Assembly: GCA_914767885.1 (NCBI GenBank) | Contig: CAJZBQ010000056.1 | Coordinates: 682,001 to 746,000 of the forward strand | Length of the DNA: 64,000 nt | Source: Blepharisma stoltei | Taxonomy: Eukaryota > Ciliophora > Heterotrichea > Heterotrichida > Blepharismidae | Direction: 5' to 3' | Part shown: in pieces, positions 57,106 to 64,000 of the stretch | Layout: each line of letters begins with the position of its first letter | How positions within the stretch are numbered: position 1 is the first letter of the stretch | Translations under genes and position numbers: made by a program | The notes under the pieces: model-generated | Seen by the model: the letters and a program-made list of their open reading frames with translations, nothing else | What the model was told of the DNA's origin: nothing | Databases searched by the model: none

Positions 57106-60100
57106 ATGGAGGAGGGCATAAGAAACAGTCTTATCGATACAGAAGGATCCCACGTAATACTGGTAGAAGATCTGGAAACTCCAAGATTAAATAGAGAGAC
57201 ATCTGAATATGAGAATTTGGTATATATGCTTTCCGGCTAAAGTGAAGAATCGGCTTGGAAATTCAGGGTCAAAGATACACTAATAAATCATTAGAAATAT
57301 AATATTATTTTGTTGTAATAAGAATATATTTATATGTTTAATTTAATAATATACCTTACTTAAGTAATTGAAATATCAAAAATTTAAAAAATTTGTAACC
57401 AAAAAGAATAGGCTTGGAAATTATTTGAGAGTTATTAGCTATATAAATATATGAAAAAATTGTAAAGCATATTATTTGCATCTAGTTTTACAGTAGAACT
57501 CTGATAATATCTTAATCTAAAAACGATTAAGAATGTTTGTCAAGTGGAAAAATTTATTTTTTTTAGCAACGGTTTTCAGAGAATAAAGAGCATTTTATAA
57601 TAGAAGATATAGCTGAAAATTTATTTTAATATCTCAAATCGCACCAAATACAGATGTAACGTTCTAATATCAATACTCAGTATGATGACAGTTTAAAAAT
57701 TTGTATTTTATATAAATAAAATCAATGTAATAATAAATGTATTGAACTTAATACTGCAAACCAAATTTCTAACACGATCATATAATACACATGAATATGA
57801 TGGTGGTGCAGCCGACCAGACCTCTTGGCGCAATTTTCTCAACACCTGCAGGGAACACCCAGGTAGGGAAACCAAGCTGAGAAATAGTAGGGTAGTCCTT
57901 GGTGTGTATCAACTGGGTTTTGCTCGTGTCCCAGGAGCTAATCCTTGGGACATGGGTTTTTCCTCTGAAGGCGCTTGGAAAGGGCATGGTTAGCTGAGCC
58001 CATGGAGATGGCGATGACCTCACCTGGCCAGAGACGGCATGTGCCCAACACGATACTGGGAGTTGTGGCCCAGAGCGCTTGCCCTTAGGACTTTGGAGCC
58101 AGAAGCCCGATTCAATAGGTGCAACCCCACTCAGAGGCGGAGTGGATGGATGTCTGCCGGGACCTCCCCGTAGGCGATGAGCATGTAGATGTGCAAATCC
58201 TCGACCCATGCCGCAAGGCGAACGATTTTTAATTAATTAATTAATTAATAACACGATTATATATAGAATAAAAATTGTGGCCTGATAGAAATGCATTTTA
58301 TATAATAAATTCAAATATTAACAAAATTAATTAGGCATATAAAATGCAAGAAGAGAAGATTTAGAATTAAATAACTTTGATTAAATAAGATTATCATATG
58401 AAGCTTCAGGCCAAATAAATTTAATTTTTTCCTCACCAAATTTTGAAGAATCCACCTAAAAATTATAATCTAGTTAAATTATGCAATTGAATACTTTAAT
58501 TTAATAAGAGAAATTAAACTCAGAAAAAATAAAATATAAGTCTTATATAAGACCACAATAAATACCTTAAAAGAAACATATGCTTAAGTTTCTAATTATT
58601 TTAATTGTCTAAATTGGATAGTATTGAGAAATACATAAAAGCATATTTTCAAAAGGACTCCTATTCAAAATAGAGTGGCGCCACATATATTCTGCTAAAT
58701 ATGATGGAAAAAATTCTCGCTGCGTTCCAAATTGATATTTGAGCTTTCTTTTCACATGAGTTCAAGTGGCTTCAATGTGTTGAGTGTGGATGCTTGGGTC
58801 AACTGGATCAACAAAACATTCTTGATGGATAACTATCTCATGGCTATAGACTCCTCCGTTAATTTCGTCGATTCTTGCATAAGCTGGTCAGCCGTCACTG
58901 ATAATATTTGTTCCAGGAAGTATTCACTTGTTAATTAATTCTTCCAGTGTTTCACGAGTTCTATCTGGAACTTGTTTTAGTAGGCATTTGTTTGAACCAC
59001 GCTCAATCGCCCCAAATACTCATTGCCCTCCTGTAAATCTCCCTCTATGATATTTTCTATGGAAGAAGTAAGACTCATCTATTTCAACTGTTATAGGATT
59101 GTTCATATAATCAATTCCCCCAAGTTCTTCATTAAATTGAGTAACGCTTTCTTCACAAAGTTCTCTTAAAAGACTGAATCATTCGATTATAGTGTGATTA
59201 GAAACATTAAGTTCATGAACAGTAGTTTGTTGCAGATGGTTATTGGACCAAAAATAGATGATTAGCAGGATTTGCTGCAGTGAAAGATTACTGCTTTCAA
59301 AAATTGATTTACTGCGAATTGTATGTGAGCGATTACAATGACTGCATCTTCATTCATAAAAATCTTGCCTTCTGCTGAGTCTATTTAAAGTACCAAAATC
59401 ATCACAGTTTTCACATATCATTCGGTTGGCAATTAGGCGATGCCTTGCACATCATTGCAATGTTGATTCAATTCTAGTAGTTTCAGCAATCAGTTGAGTT
59501 AGTCTTCAGTCTTCAGCTAATATTTCTTCGTCAGTCAGTAATTCATCTTCTTCAACAATAAAACTTGTAGATTTTGGTCTGCCAGGCATAATTTATTTAA
59601 TTAAATAAAGACCCCTATTTAAATTTATTTAGTTTGTCTATTTTGCATAAAATAAATAAATATCTAAATTACGAGAAGATAATAAGCCTTTTAAAATATA
59701 TTTTCCTATCTAAAAATAGCATAAGCGAAGCATATACGTTTTTAGGTTGAATATACACATCTTCTACAATAGAAAATTTAAGAATTAGAAATGCTTGTAA
59801 AATCTTGCAGATACTTGGAAGACTAGTTATGGAATGAAATAGCAAGGATGAGTAAGCCTAAATATGGCCCAAAGTATATTAATTTCAATTGGAAAGTGTA
59901 TTAAATCCAATGTATTAATTATTGCATTTTATACTAATATAACAAGTGTAGTATTGATAAGAGCAACTAATGTAAATATAGCAATCAACCATTAAAGGAG
60001 CCAAGTACTATATGAAATACCCAGCAGCACTAATTTCTTACAGAAACTTGGCAAAGTTAGTAGGTTAAAATTCTGGAATACTAAATATATCTTGACAGAT

Positions 60101-62725
60101 TATTTGTCTAAATAACCATGCAGCAGAATATATTCCGCATCGGTCGAATTACCGAGAATTCTGTAATAATACTAACTTACAAAATCTTAAACCTAATCTT
60201 TTGTTATCAGAAGATGCATAATATAATAAGCGCTCTGAAGGAAATCTCAATAACCCCTTTTAGCCTTGTTAAACATTAGCTTATTAAACAATCATAGCAC
60301 TTTTACTAAAATTTAAATCGCATTCATTATCTAAGTGGAGCTTTTCCTAATATATATTGTTAAACAGATTTACTAATTTCTGCTGTTTATTTATCTATCA
60401 ATTCTATTGATATCCTAAAAGCACCAAAATTATCTTAATATTTTTATGGAGAAAAAAAAATAGGCTTGGAAATTCCTGAGTTGAGATTTTTTATAGTTTA
60501 TATTTCAATTAATATGCCAATTTTAATTTTAACCGTGTTTTCTTAATTATTTACCTTTTTTCCGTTTAGCTTATCAATACTTTAATTTTGTCAAATTTTG
60601 TTTTTTTAATTTTTTTTTATATATATTGATTTTGTGTAAACACCATTTATCTTTAATAATTTCGTTTATTATTTATTACATTGCTGCTCTCTGTATAATT
60701 TCTATCGTATTTAAGTTATCTGCCTTAAAGCTCAACTTTCATTTTTTAAACATTGGCAAACACACTGTTTTAATAGCCTAATATAATGTTTTTATTCATT
60801 TCTACTGCTCTGTCTATTTTATTCTTAATTATTATCAAATTTAGACCATATGAAATTTTCTTTCATAAAGCTGCATTGAACTTTTCAACATATATATTAA
60901 CTCGCATTAAGTTTATAAACTTCAAACAAATATTTAAAATGAAAAGATATATTCCAATCTAAGCTTTAATTTGTATTTTATGTTCTTTCTTTATATAACA
61001 TTCAATAATACATCCTTTTTCAAATTAAAGAAATTTTGAATTTTATTAAAAGTGATAATTAACAATTCGAGCAGTTAACATTTAAATCGTTTAATAACTA
61101 ACTAATTTTTATAGCACTTTTATCACATTTGACCCTTCACAAATTATTTAATATATCATTTTTATACAGAATTTTAATTAGATATAATCAATCTAATTTA
61201 TCCTAATATAAAGTATAAATGTATAATAATATTAATTCTAATCTTTTACAAAATTTATAAATCCCCATAAGATAATCCAATTACTGTTAAAGACATTATG
61301 TACAATTTTCATTTTTTTTCCAATTTTTGCCAAATCTTTTATTTGAACTATACTTGCGTAATATGGTGTTTTATCAGATATATACTGAAACTTTTTCTTT
61401 TAACAACGAAATAATATTATATTTCTAATGATTTATTAGTGTATCTTTGACCCTGAATTTCCAAGCCGATTCTTCACTTTAGCCTGCTTTCCTCTATGGG
61501 CTTTAAACCTAAACAAATAGAAACTGCAATCTCATTTGGTGGAGCAAAATCCATTGATGATGCCCTTGCATTTTTACTCAAAGGAGAGAATGGCTATGAG
61601 CATCCATTTATACGTAATTCCTAAGTAGCTCAATGAGTTAACGATAAACTCTGCGAAATCTGTGACGAAATTGAATCAGAGCACCTTAATTTCCGCGCAG
61701 ATCACATAGATGATTTAAATCACACGAGGAATGCTCTAGAAGAATCTAAATCCAGAATAAGCGACAATCTTCAAGAGCAGATTAGCAAATGAACTTTCCA
61801 TCAAGAATATTGCTCAATCTGCTATAATGACACAGACTTGGAATGAAGCCATCCAGAATGCGGCAGCCATTCCTTTTGCAAAAACTGTATTTTTGAATAT
61901 CTCAAGGTAAAAATCAATGAATCAAAAGTGGAAAATATTACTTGTCCGGGAGATGGGTGCAAAAAAGTTTTCACAGAAGAAATGATAGGCATAATCGTCG
62001 GAGAAGAACTTTTTCAGAAGTATAAAAAATTTAAATGGAGACTAGAACTCTTAAAAGACCCAAGCGTAAAATGGTGCCAAACTCCGAACTGCGAAGGATT
62101 TATGAGAGGCAGTAATGATAATCCTCATTTGGTCTGTCCTGTCTGTGGGCTAAACGTATGCTTTAAATGTGGAAATATCTGGCACGGCAAAAAAAATTGT
62201 GAAAAAATTATTGATGAAGCCTATGAAATCTGGGCTAAAGGAAAAGAAATTCAACTCTGTCCTAAGTGTAGAAGGAAAATTGAGAAAGTTGATGGGTGCA
62301 ATCATATGACCTGCGCTGTATGTGGGTATCAGTGATGCTGGCTATGCAGAGGAGCATATAAGCGAAATCATTTTAGCAGGCTAAACCCATTTGGGTGTCC
62401 GAATTTGCAAGCAGGAACTAATACAAGGCAAAATTGACCTCTATGAAAAATTTATAGACGAAGGGCAGGGATGTGCATGTTTTGGATTGGACTAATTTTG
62501 CTCTTTCCTTTAATTGGCCTCCTTTATCCAGCCTGGTGGGTTTCTTGCAATTGCTATAGGAATTGGGAATATCGCATATCCTGCTGTTGCAATTTTTCAC
62601 TGTGTATCATAATATTTATCCTGTCATTGATTTTGACACCTCCAGCCTACGTGCTAATCATTCCTGTACTTATATGCTATGGATTTGTCACAGTTCTAAA
62701 AGAAATAAAGAGAAAGTGCTGTTAG
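57106..62725 (+). CDS. RBR (RING-IBR-RING) E3 ligase with UBA and membrane segments, split by a Merlin transposon
   Basis: 448 aa after removing 4258 bp (57227-61484) and a 15-nt intron (61614-61628). A UBA-like domain (YMLS/SMGFKPKQIETAISFGG) is split by the transposon. Then RING1 (YCSICYNDTDLEW ... CGSHSFC, KNC), IBR (KWCQTPNCEGFM, CPVCGLNVCFKCGNIWHGK), RING2 (LCPKCRRKIEKVDGCNHMTC) with catalytic Cys in the HMTC motif, followed by CGYQWCWLC. C-terminal hydrophobic segments (WIGLILLFPLIGLLYPAWW and the IIIFILSLILTP region) suggest an RNF144/RNF19-like membrane ligase. UGA = Trp at several places including CGYQWCWLC. Confidence 0.92.
57785..58249 (+). mobile_element. Retroposon R8 nested in the Merlin element
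   Basis: 465-bp GC-rich body between AACACGATCATATA (57771-57784) and AACACGATTATATA (58250-58263), one mismatch. The right edge is a TTAA tandem tail after GGCGAACGATTTTTAATTAA. The head reads ATATGATGGTGGTGCAGCC, then GACCAGACCTCTTGG and CAACACCTGCAGGGAAC, shared with R5 and the 16.6-kb block. It is inserted in the non-coding part between the left TIR and the transposase 3-prime end. Confidence 0.8.
58609..59589 (-). CDS. Merlin / IS1016-type DDE transposase
   Basis: 326 aa, uninterrupted, UGA used as Trp (EDWRLTQ, QWCARH, EWRCSH, IEWFSLL, GGQWVFG, NKWILPG, DGWPAY, ATWTHV). A zinc-ribbon-like CENC...CSHC precedes a helix-turn-helix-like region. The ISXO2-like catalytic core has all three acidic residues: VEIDESYFFHRKYHRGR, IISDGWPAYAR and HTQHIEATWTHVKRK. 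Start MPGRPKSTSF is the first in-frame ATG after a TAA. The gene uses the host genetic code and shows no stops or frameshifts, so it is apparently functional. Confidence 0.93.
59590..61427. other. Non-coding interior of the Merlin element
   Basis: About 1.8 kb of very AT-rich DNA (often >75% A+T) upstream of the transposase; no ORF of substance. A GGCTTGGAAATTCCTGAG copy at about 60463 echoes the terminal repeat. Confidence 0.6.
61614..61628 (+). other. 15-nt intron in the RBR gene
   Basis: GTAATTCCTAAGTAG; removal joins EHPFI to PQWVNDKLCEICDE. Without it a TAA stops the frame. Confidence 0.85.
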
Positions 62726-62760
62726 ACTCACTAGCTTACTAATTAAATATAATATTTACA

Positions 62761-63747
62761 TTATTCTGGGCTTTGCTCACTTTCGCTGATTTCAATGTCA
62801 ACAGAATTGGCTTTCAAAAGAATCACTTGTTCATACTTTAATCCTGTTTTTCAATCAAACCTACTGTGCCTGTATCGGCAAAGTAGGCATCTTTTTGATC
62901 CTTTAGACCTGTTAATTCTTTCTTTTGTGGTTTCTCCTGTAATGCATAGAGAAAAATGGAAAATACATAGAATCCCTATTAAAATTGTAAGAATAAGTAG
63001 CAAAATTGTTAGGATCACAACAATAATCAGTATAATTTCTTCTTGATTTATAACTATATACAAATTACATGTCCTTTCCTCATAGCTTCCAGGCTTATAA
63101 AACAAAAAAGCTAAAAATCCTGCAAGATCTACTAGACCTAAAAGCACCAAATGCGTAACGAAAATAACGAAATAAATATAATTTCTTGCACCAATGCAAT
63201 TGTTTAGATAAGGACAATGGTGGTCAAATAGCTCCACGCAGTTATCACACTTAGCACAATGATGAGATCTAGGTGGCCGAAAAATTTCACAGGTCTGGCA
63301 AAACTTATATAAAGGTCCATTTTCCATAAATATCACATCAGCTGTAAAAACCTTGGGAACCCCACCCAATGCTTCATAAATTTTTTTTCTTGGAATTATG
63401 CCTGGCTCTGTAAGCAAAGTAAGAAAGTAAAAGAAAATTGTGAAGGCATAACAGTATATCGATAGAATTGGGATTACTATAGTGACATTTTCTCATAGAT
63501 AGCTCGAAATAAATAAAAAAAAGCTTGAGGGAACTGCTATTAGACCAATTAATGTACCAAAAAAATGAATATTATCACACGAAGGCCCTATCATAAATTT
63601 CCCCTTAAATAAAAAACGATTGTTTCCAGGCCAAAGCTCTCATAATTGCTTGCTGTATAGGTCCGGAGGAAGATAGGGGAACTCAAATGTATTATTAACA
63701 CTTTGCACTTGAATATCCAAGTCTTCATGATTCTTGTCTGAATTCAT
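62761..63747 (-). CDS. DHHC palmitoyltransferase 2
   Basis: 328 aa, no interruption. N-terminus MNSDKNHEDLDIQVQS; two membrane segments, then the cysteine-rich domain FCQTCEIFRPPRSHHCAKCD, NCVELFDHHCPYLNNCIGARN with catalytic DHHC, two more membrane segments and a TTKE motif (GETTKERINRSKG). The tail continues past a UGA = Trp (SRFDWKTG) to TAA at 62761. Family of ZDHHC9/14/18 type by the CRD spacing. The RBR gene converges on it, with about 35 bp between stops. Confidence 0.93.
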
Positions 63748-63873
63748 TATATAATTTCATTATCTAATAAAGATTAAAATCATTTTTAAGATGTCAGTAT
63801 TGAAAGATTTACTTAACGATAAAGATTAATGAACAAATATATTGTTATATAATATACTTATTTACCAAGAATT

Positions 63874-63996
63874 CCCCACTAAGGAGCATTTTTTGGTTGG
63901 CCGGACAATAGCTGGCTTGCCAAATTTATTGGCATGCCATATTTTCTGGCTAACCAAATTTAAGAATGGCGAACCAAAAAATGTTCATTAGTGGGC
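63874..63996. repeat. Foldback (palindromic) element at window end
   Basis: Arms CCCACTAAGGAGCATTTTTTGG and CCAAAAAATGTTCATTAGTGGG are imperfect inverted repeats, with further TTGGC/GCCAA pairs inside. About 123 bp, resembling a short hairpin IES or MITE. It is upstream of DHHC 2, and the right-hand flank is cut by the window edge. Confidence 0.75.
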
Positions 63997-64000
63997 TATT

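Larger units (their letters stand above)
57235..61484 (-). mobile_element. Merlin-family DNA transposon with 8-bp TSD
   Basis: 4250 bp. Perfect 8-bp target duplications TGCTTTCC (57227-57234, 61485-61492). Long terminal inverted repeats begin GGCTAAAGTGAAGAATCGGC on the left and are mirrored at the right over about 60 bp. Internal copies of GGCTTGGAAATT lie near 57411 and 60463. It carries a complete IS1016/Merlin-type transposase on the minus strand and a nested retroposon (57785-58249). The TSD length and transposase type agree. Exact removal restores the host gene. Confidence 0.93.

Noticed and set aside
57220-57245. TA-to-TA excision of the Merlin element (GGCTAGCC junction)
   Set aside because: It would create an in-frame TAG and a frameshift in the RBR gene, whereas TSD-precise excision is perfectly in frame.
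57778-58209. 143-codon ORF on the minus strand of R8
   Set aside because: Lies wholly inside a GC-rich retroposon; Pro/Arg/Gly-rich with no domain, and not shared in frame by related copies.

Overview
ORGANISM AND NUCLEUS. The window looks like germline (micronuclear) DNA of a heterotrich ciliate with UGA = Trp, most like Blepharisma. UGA falls at conserved Trp positions in almost every long gene (WD40, MORN, DHHC, histidine kinase and RBR families), while UAA and UAG end them. Introns are 15-16 nt (GT...AG). About ten genes hold AT-rich segments bounded by TA or TNA direct repeats with ACTCCC/GGGAGT-type inverted ends. Others are split by transposon copies flanked by target-site duplications (TSDs). 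Removing these segments exactly restores long conserved reading frames, as expected of internal eliminated sequences (IESs) that are still present.

LAYOUT. 0-9.5 kb: small genes, a WDR7-like WD40 protein, a CaaX-tailed dual-specificity phosphatase, a coiled-coil protein and a helical/TPR-like gene split by a retroposon. 9.5-17.4 kb: repeat-rich, with a possible pseudogene, an archaemetzincin protease, an MFS transporter and a cytochrome-b5-like secreted protein. 17.5-23.4 kb: two convergent paralogous hybrid histidine kinases, each interrupted at different places. 24-27 kb: a polo-like kinase with two interruptions. 27-36 kb: MORN protein, voltage-sensor-like membrane protein, Kelch-SEC14 fusion, second phosphatase, FYVE protein and RNF141-like RING protein. 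36-50 kb: coiled-coil genes, DHHC acyltransferase, FHA protein, MEMO1 homologue, outer-dynein-arm docking coiled-coil and purple acid phosphatase. 50-57 kb: CDPK, proteasome RPN1 and TBC/rhodanese protein. 57-64 kb: an RBR ubiquitin ligase split by a 4.25-kb Merlin DNA transposon with an apparently intact transposase, then a second DHHC enzyme and a foldback element.

MOBILE DNA. Four layers are visible: (1) MITE-like IESs of two terminal types (ACTCCCTCCGTGAGTGAACA and ACTCCCTTTAAATTGGAAC); (2) retroposons with 12-15-bp TSDs and short tandem-repeat tails, in open reading frames, an intron, an IES and the Merlin element; (3) a Merlin transposon with an 8-bp TSD; (4) short palindromic or foldback IESs. 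For two insertions, the Merlin and the 8.0-kb retroposon, the TSD contains no TA, and a TA-to-TA cut would leave a stop or frameshift. If the genes are functional, excision there must follow the TSD. Five IESs show a second regularity: the frame requires T^N-ACTCC...GGAGT-N^A removal, one nucleotide more than simple TNA-pointer excision.

GENE THEMES. The genes are mostly conserved eukaryotic housekeeping and signalling genes (kinases, phosphatases, palmitoylation, lipid binding, ubiquitin, cilia). Several begin MG-x-x-x/C (MGVCC, MGGC, MGINC, MGNKN, MGSS), suggesting N-myristoylated or palmitoylated membrane signalling proteins.
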